From Rhizomucor pusillus (Eukaryota; Mucoromycota; Mucoromycetes; Mucorales; Lichtheimiaceae): 51,097 nucleotides of DNA. A program made the translations under genes and the position numbers. The stretch covers positions 5,912 to 57,008 of the forward strand of contig FWWN02000621.1 of NCBI GenBank assembly GCA_900175165.2, read 5' to 3'. Positions 33,424-46,169 of the stretch are shown one piece after another (positions within the stretch are counted from its first letter, which is position 1; every line of letters begins with the position of its first letter). The notes under the pieces were generated by a model, which was not told the origin of the DNA, did not search any database, and was given only the letters and a program-made list of their open reading frames with translations.

Positions 33424-36400
33424 TTATGGTTTTACACCCAGTGTAAGTCTAATGCCCATGCTCATGAGCTCGGTGGTGAGGTATCTGAAGACGTATGGAA
33501 TGGCAACAAGCTCGATGCCCTTTGCAGAGCCGCAAGAGCGACATTCAAACGTCCGTTTGTTGGAAAGGGTCGAGACGATCTTTGTGCATATAGGAGATAC
33601 CAACGATCCACATAATCGACATACATATGCCTAATAAAGCGTAGAGACAATGCCAATTAGCCAACTGGAACTGGGTTCTGGTAAATGTATTCTTTTAATA
33701 CCTGAGAGTAGTCTGAACAGTTCATGAGACGGTCTTGTAACAAGAAGCTTGTGCCGTGTGCAAGTAAAGAGTCACGCTCCATCTCACCGAGACGGATACC
33801 ACCGGCACGTTTACGGCCCTTGACAGGCTGCATGGTAAGATTATGCACAGGACCCGTCGTTCGGACCTGGAACTTATCATTAACCATGTGTCTCAGACGC
33901 TGATAGTAGACAACCTAGAAATATTCCTCACAAGTTAACAGAACAAAGTCAAGTATTTGTAACGTGATCCTGTACTTACGCCAATGTATATATCCATACG
34001 CATTTCTTCGCCAGTGATACCAGAGTACATGGGTTCATTGCCGTGGTAGTTGTATCCAGCAGCCAAAAGTTGTTCTCCGAAATAGTCGGCAGCAGTGTGC
34101 TTTTCGTTGAATTTGAACGGTGTACTGTCTTGTGAAATACCATGCAGAGCACCTGCTTTGCCCGCTAAACTCTCGACAAACATACCAATGGTCATACGTG
34201 AAGGGAAAGCATGTGGGTTGATAATAATATCGGGCTGCATACCCGATTCAGTGAAAGGCATATCGACTGCAGGCCACTTTTGGGAGCAGACACCCTTTTG
34301 ACCGTGACGAGACGAGAACTTGTCACCAATGACCGGAGAACGGGTGATTCGCAGTTTGATGTGCACCTTTTGTAATTCTTGCTGGCCACTATCATCGCCC
34401 AAAATGCGTACTTCGTCAACGTATGCATCTTCTCCTTTGTACTTTTTGATAATTGATTTGCCGGTGGATTCGTCAATGTAAGAATAGTATGGATCATCTG
34501 CTTTGAGCTCAACTCCAACATATGGTAGACCGTCAGGACCGATGAAGTTTCGAATATTCTTGGTGTATTTAGAAGGTTCGATGCCAAAGTGGTAAGTGAT
34601 AGGTTCACCTTTGTTGCGCATGGATTCAAGGTCAAGGATGTCAGATTTATAGACAGTACCGTAACCGAAACCGCGCTCGTGTGCCGACTTGTTTAGAATC
34701 ATGGCGTCTTCCATATCATAGCCAGTGTACGAAATTACAGCTACGATGGCGTTGGTGCCGTTAGGGAACCCATCGAGACCATAGTCATTATGCAAGCTAG
34801 GTCGGACAACGGGTGTCTGGCCAGTTTGGAGACGATACATTTTGTTATCGGTACGATGGTTGAACACTGTGCTTGGAGTACCCATCGTCTGTTTACCCAT
34901 CTGACATTGATACATGTTTCTTGGAGATTGGTTGAAATCGGAGAAGGGTGTCATGTTGGCAACAATGCTGAAGATGTTGGTAGGCGTGAACTCCTGGTGA
35001 GTCGTAACTCCCGGCTCGACTTCATCGTCCATACAAGCGATATCCATGTATACTTGTTCAAAAGTACCGATCATATCCTTTTTGCCGTTAGCCAGGAACT
35101 TGACGGGACGCATCATTCTAGCTGGAGAGGAGAAAATGTAAAGACCAGGATATTCACCGCCGTATGATGGTGGTACATGCGCAATTTCGACGTCCAGAGG
35201 GATATTCTTGTGACCATTAACTCTCCAAACCTTGAGGCTGCTAGCAACCTTTTCGGCCGTCTTGGGAGTACACCAGCCAACAATTCGTCCATCCAACAAG
35301 ACAGCCACGTCTCCTGGACGACTGATGGAGTGAAGGAAAGGCTGGGTAACACCGAGAGAGGCAAGTAATGCTGGAACGTTCTCAACGTTCAGAGGTTTGT
35401 TGATAATTTTACATTGGTGAGCAAGATGATTCAATAAACCGCACGGTGCACCGTCAGGCGTATGTACAGGGCACAAGAAGCCCCATGCTTCGGGCAAAAG
35501 TTTACGGACGGATGTCGTTTTGAGTTCCGCAAAGAAAGCACCACGATGAACACAGCGGAAGTGAGAGATATAACGATAGAAATTGAGCTTTTCAGCGACG
35601 ATTGTATAGCCGCTGGTCTACAAAAATCGATAAGTCTCTAGCACCATTCTATATCTTAATTCGATTACCACATACCTGTTGCAAATCCAGACCAGTTTTA
35701 CTAACTAGATTACCAGTTGCCAAGAAATAGCTCAGTTTGTCTCCAAGCTGGTTATTCGTTCTGCGTAATATTCCAGCGATGAAGTTTTCTGTAGCGATTG
35801 TGAGTCTTCAGATGCCTACAAACTGGGTAAATTTTCGAGAGACTTACTGTTGAAAAAGTCAACTTTGCTGGAATGAAGACGAGTTTGGATACGGATTTGC
35901 TGCTTGATACTGTTCAGCCAGTCATAGATCTTTTCTTTGACGATCATGTTGTAGATATGACCAGGCAAAAGGATTTCTTGATGTTGCGGAGCATCAGGGT
36001 TGTCAGCACAGCACTCTCCGGATACAAGTGCGTACAATTTACGAATCATGTAGCTGTAAATATGCGAGATTGATTAGTTTCCAAATAAAGTGCAATAAAA
36101 GCTGCATTGCTTACATCAATAAATGGAATTTATCACGGTTGCTATCAAGGTGGACCAAGATTATCTTCTTGAGCAACGCTTCACCAACTTGTCTGTCCGT
36201 CAAATCCTCGTCCAAGCCCATGATGATACGGAACTTTTCACCGAGGTAGCTCAGGCAAGCTTCACGTGCATACAAAGAGTAGGTCTTGAATCCACGCAAA
36301 AGCAATTCAATACGATCGGTTAAGAAAGTATTCTTAATATCGCCTTGACAAAGGGCGTCAAAGATTTCCTTGTCAGATGTGTCCATAAGAGCCTTGAGAA

Positions 36401-37199
36401 TGAGCATAACTGGCACCATGTACTCTTGTTTGCGCCATGAGAAGCGGAGCATGACGTTGCCATCTGACAAATAATGGATTGTATTCGTTTGTGTCGTCTG
36501 ATCTCGTCTCGCACAGCGAATGGCGCACCCATACGTCGTGTACATAGGACCACGATTCTGGAACGAGTTGCGAATGATGGCTGTAACGTGGTTTCGGCGG
36601 GGAACAATCAACATACGCACGAGCTTCTCGATACCATTGACGATAAAGTATCCTCCCATTTCTTCAGACTCTTCGTGTCGCTTGACGAGTTCACTGGAGG
36701 ACAGATTGTAAAGGTTGCAACGGTTGGATCGAACCATAACAGGGAACTGTCCCAGCGATCGCACTTCGTATGCAACTGGGCCATCATTAACACGCCAGCA
36801 GAATCTAACTTGCAAGTTGCCGCGATACGATGTCAGCCTTTCTCTGCAATCACTCGGGTAAACCACACGTCGTCTCGAAAAGTTATCAAAATCACTGACG
36901 AGAGGCTGGGACAGCTTTGCATCCTCCACCCAAAATGTTAACTTGTTGCCGAGCGAAACACCTTCTTGATTCAAGTTCTTGTCATTGTCTGCACCGTCGA
37001 AAACAGACATTGAGCCGATATCCTCGATAGCATAATCGAGCAATCCGACACCGGAACCGTCGAAATCGGTAATTGCGTTGAACGACTCAATGTGAGGCTT
37101 TGTTACTTCTTGCAAAATTGGAACGCCATGACCGTCCTTGACCGGCTCCCGAAACAGACGCTCTCGTTCAAGCGTACGAAAAGTGTCTGATTTCACCAT
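33424..37199 (-). CDS. RPA2: RNA polymerase I second-largest subunit (RPA135)
   Basis: This is the beta-like subunit of nucleolar RNA polymerase I, which makes the large rRNA. Six exons (37199-36115, 36053-35848, 35788-35676, 35617-33980, 33914-33702, 33630-33424) join in phase to 1,153 residues. Pol I identity is supported by [25 protein letters not shown] and [14 protein letters not shown] in the N-terminus, and by [19 protein letters not shown]. Core motifs are [14 protein letters not shown], the acidic metal region [17 protein letters not shown] and [18 protein letters not shown]. The last exon supplies the zinc ribbon (CRLCGS and CRSCGS) and the end [19 protein letters not shown]. Without splicing of the last intron the frame would stop at 33657 and the ribbon would be lost. 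It is divergent from SMP3. Confidence 0.97.
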
Positions 37200-37809
37200 T
37201 GAAGGAGGTGTCTGGATTTTTTAATGATGGTAACAAAAAAAAGTTATCAAAGGACTTCTCTGAATTTCAAAGTCAGTGACGTTTGCAAGCCACGCCACAT
37301 ACTCTTCTTGGAGAGCAGGGACAGTTGCTGTGTTACGGCATGAATTGGTTTCTACCTCTTAGCATGTTTTCAAAGCAACAAGGCGTCTATACATGTCGTT
37401 TTGAATTTTGTTTAGCACGTAATCTAGCAAGCATACTATTTGAAGGCAAAGCCGTTTGATAGACGGAGATGCTCTATTTCTACGAATACAATCGTACTAT
37501 ATGGTTCAAAATATGGATTTTCCTCTAGATATCCGACTTCCAGCAATCCTAAATGAAATAGGATATACAGAGCTTAATCTTGATGAAATTGACGCACTTA
37601 TAAACATGCAAGTAGTGAACTTTCAAAATTTAGGAACTAAAGTAGCAGGAGCGTAGAAAATAAGACAGATCACTGGATAAGTATCCTCATAAGCACACCG
37701 TTGGGAGAACATGTTACAATAGCGATACAATGATACGAGCAGTTCTGGCATGAAAGTGCATAAATTTGGGCATTGGATTGAGCCAAGGCGCCATTTCCAT
37801 TTCCGAAAC
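37200..37809. other. Divergent promoter region of RPA2 and SMP3
   Basis: About 0.6 kb between two start codons pointing away from each other. The 66-codon frame at 37456-37656 has no supporting feature. No clear TATA box was seen on either side. Confidence 0.4.
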
Positions 37810-40289
37810 ATGGCTGTCAAGGACAAAGCTAGCGTGTGTTTGTACGCAGTGCTTGTCTGGATACGATGGATAGCATCAACAGGCTCAGGCTACATTCATC
37901 CTGATGAGTACTTCCAAAATCCAGAGATCACATCACGCATCGTATTCGGCATTGAGTCTTTTGTGCCATGGGAGTTCACAGCTGAGCACGCAGCCCGTTC
38001 TATAGTTCCTCCGTATGTTATTGCTATCAGTAACACTGGAGACTGTAAATTATTGACCGTATTCTTTCCAGGCTTCTCTTGACAGGAGTGCCCTTCCAAC
38101 TCACCAAAATATTTGGAGAACTCTCGGGTAGCGTGGAGCAACAAGGTATTCTGCTTCAAAGTTTTGCATAGAGAAAAAGTTGAAGGTTAACAAAGAGAGA
38201 AGTACCATCAGCTGTATCAATCTTCCTGATTGAGAGATTGGCTTGCTTCATTTTAAGTCTAATGATAGGTGGGTGCAAAGAATCGATGCCCGCATCTATT
38301 TTGTAACATCGCCGAATACAGATTATGCTGTCTACCGCGTATGCCAACAAACGCGACGGAATCCTTGGTTACCTTTGAATATTATCGGAGCAAGCCAAGT
38401 TATGCTCGTGTATTACGTTCGGCCTTTCTCGAATACTATTGAAGCGGCCATATTGTGTTTTTGCCTGAAGCTCTTTACAAGTTGCTTCAAAGGCAAAGTA
38501 CGTTAAATCGATGATCTGGGTATCGGTTTTATTCATCTGACTCAACAATACTTCCTTACAACTAGATTGCCTCATCGACTTCGTTCGGACTAGGAACGTT
38601 GCTTGTCCTCGGTATATTTACTCGGATTACCTTCATCCTCTATGGTGTACCGGTCGGTGTGGGTTATCTGTATATGGTGTTCAAGAAAAGGTAACATTTT
38701 CAGCGTGTCCCAGTATGCAAAGACCCTAATAGATAATTCCTAGCTCGGGTAGCTTCTCGACCACTTTGAAACAATTAGTCCCATTCATCTTGGGCGCCTC
38801 CATTTGCTTTGTGCTGTGTGTTTTTGCTGATTCCGTTTATTACCAGGCGCTCCAAGTGACATTTAAAGGGATGCAGATCAGCGATGTAAAACAATTTATT
38901 GATATCATTACGAATCCTGTGCAATGGCAGCATCTACGTGTCTCGGTAAGATAAAATGGATATCTCTGTAATGTATACATGTGAACAAATGAGGATCTTA
39001 CGAGATAAGAATATATCACAGGGGAGACTTGTTTTAACGCCACTTAACAATATCCTCTACAATGCAAATGTTGAGAATCTCAAACAACATGGCTTGCACC
39101 CGCGCTACTTGCATTTATTGGTCCACTATCCTATGCTTTACGGTCCACTCAGTTTGGGCATTATCCGAGTCATGCTGGCAAAAGCGAGAGAAGGACTCCA
39201 AGACAACGGCTACCGTCCGTTTTATTACGGTAATATTCTTATCTTCGCTAAATGATTGACACTTATCCTAAATTTTTGCCTTGGACAGTACTCGTCGCTA
39301 CAATTGCAACCTCCATGGCAGGTCTTTCAGCTGTACCTCACCAAGAAGCTCGTTTCCTAACTCCTATGCTTGTTCCCATGGCACTGCTGTATACATGGGA
39401 CGATGTCAAGCCAAAACTACTTTTTTGGGTAATTGGAAAGGACTCCGGAAACGTGTGTCCAGAATGACTTGCATTAATGCTTTTCTTAGCTCGCCTGGCC
39501 AATGTTCAACATTATAATGACGTATATGTTTGGAGTCCTACACCAGGTGAATTATCAATAAGCATGCGAAGTCAAGTAAAGAAAAAGCTCATATGCGTTC
39601 TCTATAGGGCGGCATCGTACAAGCCATGATGTATCTTCAACAACAATCACTCGGCGTGCGAGGTTGCCGAGAACTATCCAATGGAGATCTATTTTGTAAC
39701 TTTGGAACGCAAGGTAATATCAGAAAAAGAAGACTGGTTTATTTGCGCTGTAACACATTGGGGAAAATCGTATTAGGAGAACCTTTTACGAACGAATACA
39801 ACGTCACTACACATCTTGTATTCCATAAAACGTATATGCCACCACGACATCTACTTGGTTATTCAATGGAGTGGAAAGACCATGCTGTTAACATCGATAT
39901 CCAAGACTTTGCTGGAAATGCGCAAGCATTGCAAGAACAGCTTCAGCTGTACATGGGTGTTATGCTGCCAGAGCTATCGCACGGACCACATTTGACGTTT
40001 GCGCCTACAGGCGGAAAACATTTTGAGAGGTAAGGAGCGCAAACAAGTACGCAAATATGCTTTGTCTGTTTAACGAATTAAATTCCTCAGGACATTGTTA
40101 ATTGCACCTAGCGCGACTCGGTTACCGAGACTTGAAAACCATCGATATCTGTTGCTTGCCTCTTTTGGACCTCATGTGAATTTCGACGACATTGGATGGA
40201 TTGTACAAAGCATCAAGACCCGCACATTTTCCAGCGCCCTCTTAGGTTTAAATGTATATCTAGTGCTTTCTGAAGAGGGAACCATGTAG
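37810..40289 (+). CDS. SMP3: GPI mannosyltransferase IV (PIG-Z/Smp3)
   Basis: This is a multi-pass ER enzyme of the dolichol-phosphate-mannose-using GT22 family that adds the fourth mannose to GPI precursors, essential for ethanolamine-phosphate attachment in fungi. The diagnostic lumenal loop motif GYIHPDEYFQNPEI carries the His-Pro-Asp-Glu of the family, followed by VPWEFTAEHAARSIVPP. Further conserved pieces are RPFSNTIEAA, FTRITFILYGVPVG, LTPLNNILYNANVENLKQ, HGLHPRYLHLLVHYPMLYG and HQEARFLTPMLVPMAL. At least eight introns interrupt the gene; the first closes in phase (37810-38012 to 38072), but the join near 38130-38270 is uncertain. An in-frame ATG at 37750 is an alternative start. PIG-B/Gpi10 and ALG9/12 are less likely because of the HPDE context and the VLVATIATSM to HQEAR spacing. 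The 3' end faces chitin synthase. Confidence 0.88.
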
Positions 40290-40513
40290 ACATACAATTT
40301 TCGCTACTATATCAATAAAAACCGAAAATAATATATGTTAAGCATGTAAAATGCGCTGCAGAAAAGAGGTTCTTTTTTGTGTGTAGTATTTTCTGTGTTG
40401 GATATCGAGTTTTTTCTAGACATGCTAATGATCACAGTTTTGTTGGAGACAGCTTGGTAGTAGATGTAAATTGGAATATGAACAAGGAACAAGGAACGGG
40501 GCTAAGCACAACG

Positions 40514-43500
40514 TTAGAACCCATAGGATCCCTGGTGAGTAGGCGGGTTTGATCGTGTGCCAACGTATTGACCAGGACCTTGACCAGGCCGAGGTGAGGA
40601 AGATGCAGAGGAAATGGATGATGATGTGAGACCTTGCTGTGGACCCCAAGGACCAGGAGCTGCAGATTGCGGGGCGGAGGGAGGCGTGCTTGCATCGTCG
40701 CCTGGTCTAAAGGATGGATAGTATCCGCTGGCGCCAGCTCTGGCGGGCGCCTCCTTGGACGGATCAAAGTAATGTATCGGTTCTTGGTTAGATACATCGG
40801 ATCGGCTGCTGTAAGCATCGTCTTCGACCAATGAATCTGCCAACAACCCGCGCTTGCTTTCATCCTCGTCTGGAGGTACAACAGAATGCATGAAATGGAC
40901 AGGACCCATTTCTCGTAACTGGCGTTCCTTGCGTTCTCTGCGCTTGAATGCACGGACACGTTTGCGTTCATAGTCCTCCCATCGTTTCAGCGGAACCTTG
41001 GATGGATCGAACACACCATCCTTGTTCGCGTGATCGTCTCCCTTCTTTTCACCTTCGACTTTACGTGTTTCACCCCAGGAGAAGTCGTCAAAGTGCCAGA
41101 ATGAGTATACTGGGAGGACAAAGTTCCAAATAGGAAGCGCGATTAGGTACACAATCATCCACATCAGATAGACCCATTTGCGAGTGGTAATCAGGATCAG
41201 GAAAGCCGGTGAGAAAATCACAATAATCAGCAAACATAGAGGGACGGCCGTCTGGAAACTAGTGATCTTGGTTGTCGCAATTGACACAACCATGACGACG
41301 GTCAAGACGATAGCGACGGGCAGCGACAAAGTACCAATCAAGTCCATAAAGACGACAAATTGCATGGAGAAGCAGAAGGTACCGCACAGGTTACGGACGA
41401 GCACCAGTTCAAATAGGTTGTGAATCGTAGAATTGATCCATCGTCGTCGCTGGGACAACAAGACTTTGAACTCGTCAGGTACAACGGTTTTACAGATCTG
41501 AAGAAAAGAAAATAGCAGATCAATATCTGAGTAGCCAGCAATGGAGTACATTGCAGTGTATAACTTCTATACATACTGCTTGAGGTGTAAAGACCATCTT
41601 TCGGTAAGGGAAGTTGCGAAGCATGAGTGTTGTCAAGAAACGATCTTCACCGAGGAGCAAAAGGTTCTTTTGATGGAGGGTATCAATCGTGTTGGAGGAG
41701 TATTCCTGAACAATTTCGGGTTTCGTGATAATTGGCACCCAGTCACCATCACCTTTACGGGCCTTGAGACGGTACATACAGAAACAGCCAGGCAAACATG
41801 TTACACCACCAAACACAGCTTCAAAGCCTTTGGCAAGATGATGCGAAATAAAGTATTCATAGACCTGAATGGCAGTAACCCAGGAGTCACGCTTGTTGGC
41901 AATCTTGGTTTCGCCACAGAGACCCATAATCAAGTTATCATTGACCATACAGTTGACCAGCAATCGAAGAGAAGATGCATATACTTTGGTATCTGCATCC
42001 ACCTATTCACGAGGAAAATATATGTGTCACATACTGTATTTCTGTAAACCTGCTTTCAGTAGTTCTTACCATGAGACACAACTCAAAGTAGTCGGGGGTG
42101 GCGCCGCCCATCAACCAGGTTATCTTTTGGAAAAGATCATAATCCAGAGGAGTCATGCGATCATTGTAGGTTACACGGCTGAAGAAATTCATCAGAATAA
42201 GCTGGGAGTCACGCTTGCCACGATTGCCGGGCTTGGGTTTGCCTTGTTCGTCTTCGTTGCCGCACTTTACAACCAAAATCATTGGCACCTTGTGGCCCTT
42301 GCACACTAGCAGAGATCTTAGTTCACTAGCTCACAATCTTTGCTTCTTAACATATATACTTACAGTAATGACCAGCATAAACTTTGGCGCGATTGTACAT
42401 TTTTGCACCGTTTGCGACAGCAATGTAGGCCTTTGGCTCGGGGTTCTTCATGGCGGGATCATCGAAATGCATAAGGGATAGACACATGTCCGGAGTTGTC
42501 ATTGTCTCGCCGTGACCAGTGATAATACCGTCTGCAATCAAGAACAGCAGTTTACGGTCATCGGGGTAGTCAGTCATTGAAAGTGACTCGACTGTGCCTC
42601 GGATACCCTCGGTATTCTCAGAGTAGCAAGTAATAAGCATAACAGTATACAGATCGTTGCCTACTTCAATGTCCTGCTTTGCCACGGAACTGAAAGGTGA
42701 TTTGGCAGCTGGCGACATATTTGACATTTCCATAGTTTGATTCGGTAGCACGAGCGCGTTCGATCTTGGCGCCGGAGGCGGAGTTCTGGAGAGACGGCGG
42801 GAGATGAACCAAGCAAAGATCAGCGCCATCAAAAATCTCGCAACTACGATCGACAACACACATCCAAGCGCGAAGAACAGGATCAGCTGGGACGCAAAGC
42901 AACCGGGAGTATCCTTGTCAATGTGTCCAGCCTTGTATTTCTGGATCAAGCAGTTCATCGATGCCTGGAATTCCGACTTGCGCCGGAACAGCTTTGTTGC
43001 GTCGCGGCCACCCTCCGCGAACGACTGGTTGAGCACGGTGCGAATCAGCCCATCAAGCTCATCTCCTGCGATTTCCGAGGGGTATACGCTGATGTAAGGA
43101 TCAAAGTTGAGCACGTTGCCGTCAATAACCAGGTAGTTGGTCAAGTTTGGACTTGCGAGGTAGTTCCAGTCATAACCGACATATTTGGTAGTATTGGCGA
43201 TATTCAGGTTATCGAGGGTAGATTGGTCCAGAGTTCCTAGTTGACAGCCGCCGGCCTGGCATGGATCAAATGTGACTGCAGTGAATGCAGAGGCGATCGA
43301 GTTGCCTGTGTCCTGGCAGGCTACGAGAGTGCTGCTGTGGCTAAATAGATTTGTAATGTCTGTACCGGGCACGCTGGTATAGTCATAGATATTCACAGAG
43401 TCGCTGGTGATCTTGGCGCTAGACACGTTAACAGCCCAGCCTAGAACTCCCAATAAAGCGCCTATTAACAATTATTTGGTTAACGTTCTTGCTCCGCGCC

Positions 43501-44094
43501 CCTCCTTTTAATTATATTTATTTTTTCATTTTGCTGCAAGCACAATTTCTTTGTGCCCGGTAACTTACCAGCATTTACAGAGTCATTGTACGTAGCATAA
43601 TTAGCCTTGTTTGTTGATTGGTCAGGAGGACAGAGAACGCGGCTGACACCGATGGTAATGAAAGCGACGATGCCGCCCAAGCACGCGATAAGGAAACAGA
43701 GTGTGATCTTTTCTCTCCACGCTTGCTGCATATTCTTGTCTGGCATTTTCATAGCTTTGAGCATCGGCGGAAGAGCCCAGAAAGTGACAATACGTGACAA
43801 CAGGACCCAAGGATCAAAGAAGCTTCGGGTCTTCTGCGTTTTGCCAGTCAAGAGAGGCGGTGGTTCCTGATATCGATCTGGGCGAATCAAGGTACGGCCG
43901 CGCTGGATATTCTGGCTTGCGTTGGCGATGCTGTTTGCACCGGGGACGATGCGCCGAGTGGGTGCGCGACCGAGCGTGGTCTGCCTGCGGCCGACTGACG
44001 GCTGGTAGCCTTGATAGTTGTTGTCGTTCGACGTTCCATATGATTCGTCGTTGGCCCCACCGGGTGCGGGGCCGTAGCGTATGCTGGGGCGCAT
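40514..44094 (-). CDS. CHS3: Chitin synthase, class IV (Chs3-like)
   Basis: This plasma-membrane enzyme polymerises N-acetylglucosamine from UDP-GlcNAc into wall chitin. Five exons (44094-43569, 43461-42364, 42305-42070, 42002-41577, 41497-40514) join in phase to 1,089 residues. A basic cytosolic N-terminus is followed by two close membrane segments (about 130-150 and 176-190), a large extracytoplasmic loop with cysteines and sequons, and a third membrane segment near 375. The catalytic domain then carries [16 protein letters not shown] start, VDADTKVY (about 621), [21 protein letters not shown] (about 740) and the product-binding SQRRRW (about 775-780). Several C-terminal membrane helices follow, then a disordered Pro/Gly/Ser tail. 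No myosin motor or cytochrome b5 domain is visible, so class V/VII is excluded. SMP3 ends 225 bp away, convergently. Confidence 0.95.
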
Positions 44095-44598
44095 GAAAGA
44101 AAGGAAAGGGAAAGGAAGTAGTATGCAAAAGAGTTGCCGAGATATTTAAACCTCGAATGCAATAAGTGGCCACCAATGGAAAGTGGAAAGAAAAAGATGG
44201 CTGTGCGAGAAGCTACAGAATTATAAATAGCTTTCATTGACAGGCAGCCCAGACCAAAGTGGATCTCCTTCAATGCACTGATACAGCCTCATTGGCTTTA
44301 ATTAACAGTCCGCTAATGAAGCCCTTTTCCGTACCTGGGAATCAAGATTGCACATGGCCAATTTCGTGCAGCCCCGCTTGAGACTCCTCCCTCAATTTTC
44401 TACATGTGTCACCATTCCCAAGCCGAAAATGTGGAATGATCTGGCAGCGTCAATCTCGCAATGAAGGGAAATAAATGACCATATTTGAAACAATAATTTG
44501 ACAAACGTTCTGGAGTGCGGGGAGGCCGGTTCGCTCAAGGACATGGAAAAATTAGCAAAGTACGAGATTTAAGCTCTAGTACCATCCTCAGCCCGGTA
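44095..44598. other. Upstream region of chitin synthase, up to the transposon edge
   Basis: This holds the 5' leader and promoter of the minus-strand chitin synthase. A TATTTATAA-type box (minus strand, about 44221-44229) lies roughly 130 bp upstream of the ATG. The left end of the inverted-repeat element begins at 44599, so the transposon sits about 0.5 kb from the chitin synthase start. Confidence 0.4.
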
Positions 44599-44801
44599 CA
44601 GTGTTTCTCGTTTGAAAATGTAGTTTTTGGGAGAATCAATACAAAATCGAAATCCAACAATGTAGAACTTGGCGCACCAGTGTGAAAATTGGTATATCTG
44701 TGAAAACTTTAGACACCAAATTGCACTTTGCAGGTTTTCACTGTAAACTACATATTGAAGTACCAATGAAGATATGAGAGTTAACTCAAAATTAACAAGA
44801 A
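44599..44801 (+). repeat. Left terminal inverted repeat of the 2.9-kb element
   Basis: Starts CAGTGTTTCTCG and ends AAATTAACAAGAA. It matches the right repeat except for T/G near base 11 and C/T near base 165. Similarity continues a few bases further with a 3-base gap. Confidence 0.85.
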
Positions 44802-45007
44802 ATCTAATTTCTCAACAGCATTGTGTCTTCAGACGCTGTCCTGCTTTTCACTCTTGTCTTCATCCAAGCTCTATTTTTCCAATTCGTCTCTGTCTCTGCC
44901 CATCGTCAAAGCTAGCCGGATGTTAAAAGTACCTTCGAAGGATCAACTTTTTGATATATAGATATATATTTACACGGAAACGGAGAGGAGGTGGAAGGGA
45001 AAGAAGA

Positions 45008-46169
45008 TTATGGGGTAGAAGGAACGGCGAGGGTATCAAGGCTGCAATTTCTAGGCAACACGATTTTGTCCAGAGAGCTTATCACCGCATTGTGCCAGGC
45101 AAAGACTTTTGCCATTTCCTGCATTGCATCCTTTAGCCCTTTGGGCGAGAATGGAACATCCAGTTCTGCCTTTCTGGTCCGAATATAAACAAGGTCCGTC
45201 ACCAAGATCAGACGCTCAAAGTAAATCTTGCGGTTGTGGGTCAGGACAACAAAGATACGCGGCTGCTTTGAGTTGTTTGTGCAAGGCTCATTCAGGATCC
45301 GAAATGCGTTGCGATATACACTCTTCCATAAAGTAATGTCACCCCCAGTGAAAATTGATATCGCATTTGTTAAAATCAAATTCAGGCTTCCCAAGAATAG
45401 ATATCGGATAACCAGAAAGTCTTCTCGCACAAAGCGTGGCACATACTGAGGACTATATAAATACGTAAGCGTTTCAGCTTTTAAGCACCACACCACGCGT
45501 ATTTCAAAGTGGATAACCAATTTTTCTATGAAGATGGGCAAGGCAACGTCGTTCATGAATATGGCAGGCCTGAACCCATGGACTATCTTATGGACGAGGA
45601 GACATACATTCTTGAAACAGTGAGCTGGCATACGCAGTATTTGTCAATGTGCCTTCTGAGAGCGACCGTGAGTCCGTTGCTATGCAGATGATGAACCAGA
45701 CACCTGGACCGATGTTGACAACTGGATCTGTTGATATAGTTGCCGAGCTCGTGAAGAGAAGGTTCATCGTGTTTGAAGCCAGAAACGAGCTTATTTTTCG
45801 GTTTTTTGCCATCAGCGTCCGAAATCATGCCAACAAAAACACCCGGATTGCGTCTGTTCTCGAACGGCGAAGAAGCGCCGGAAGACTCTCGATGAAGATC
45901 GATAGAGGCATGCTTGCCGTAAACCTCAGCGGTAATAGAAAACAGTGTCCGAATGGTCCAAATGCTGTTGCAGGTCTCGAAAGGCCAGACTTCTGGATTC
46001 TCTCGGTGATGTCGTTGTTGGCAGATATTCATTGCTGTGTCTTGACTTGCTGTTAGGAAAGCTGCACCAGCCAGTATAAAGGTTCGCTGTCCCCTTCCTG
46101 ATCAAATTTGAGCGATTGTTGAAGCGAAGTAAAGGCGCTCGCGTCCAGCAAACCAAACACATCCACCAT
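45008..46169 (-). pseudogene. Broken unknown gene carried inside the inverted-repeat element
   Basis: A protein-like track starts at an ATG at 46169 (MVDVFGLLDASAFTSL) and continues through several frame changes: SEPLYWLVQ, then a neighbouring frame with RDLQQHLDHSDTVFYY, then EVYGKHASIDLHRESSGAS and GFKHDEPSLHELGNY. Another frame follows with PVVNIGPGVWFIICIATDS and NTAYASSLFQE. A 150-codon open stretch to the stop at 45008 (RFVREDFLVIRYLFLG, RKIYFERLILVTDLVYIRT, EMAKVFAWHNAVISSLDKI) looks like an intact last exon, with a CAG acceptor at about 45451. I recognise no family and no DDE, RNase H or reverse transcriptase motifs. It could be a captured host gene or an accessory gene of the element. 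Part of it overlaps, on the other strand, a transposase-like fragment. Confidence 0.45.
45440..45690 (+). pseudogene. 5' fragment of a Tc1-like transposase gene
   Basis: This plus-strand segment aligns with 47785-48040. It includes a shared TATATAAA box (about 45456) and the coding start region. YEDGQGNVVHEYGRPEPMDY here corresponds to YENGQGNAVNEYGRPEPMDY there. One base is missing after HTQYL, which shifts the frame, and similarity ends near 45690. The helix-turn-helix and catalytic parts are absent. It is a relic, possibly left by a nested insertion. Confidence 0.6.

Noticed and set aside
44569..44766. 65-codon minus-strand frame and its mirror near 47403-47466
   Set aside because: Both lie in the terminal inverted repeats and are copies of the same non-coding sequence.
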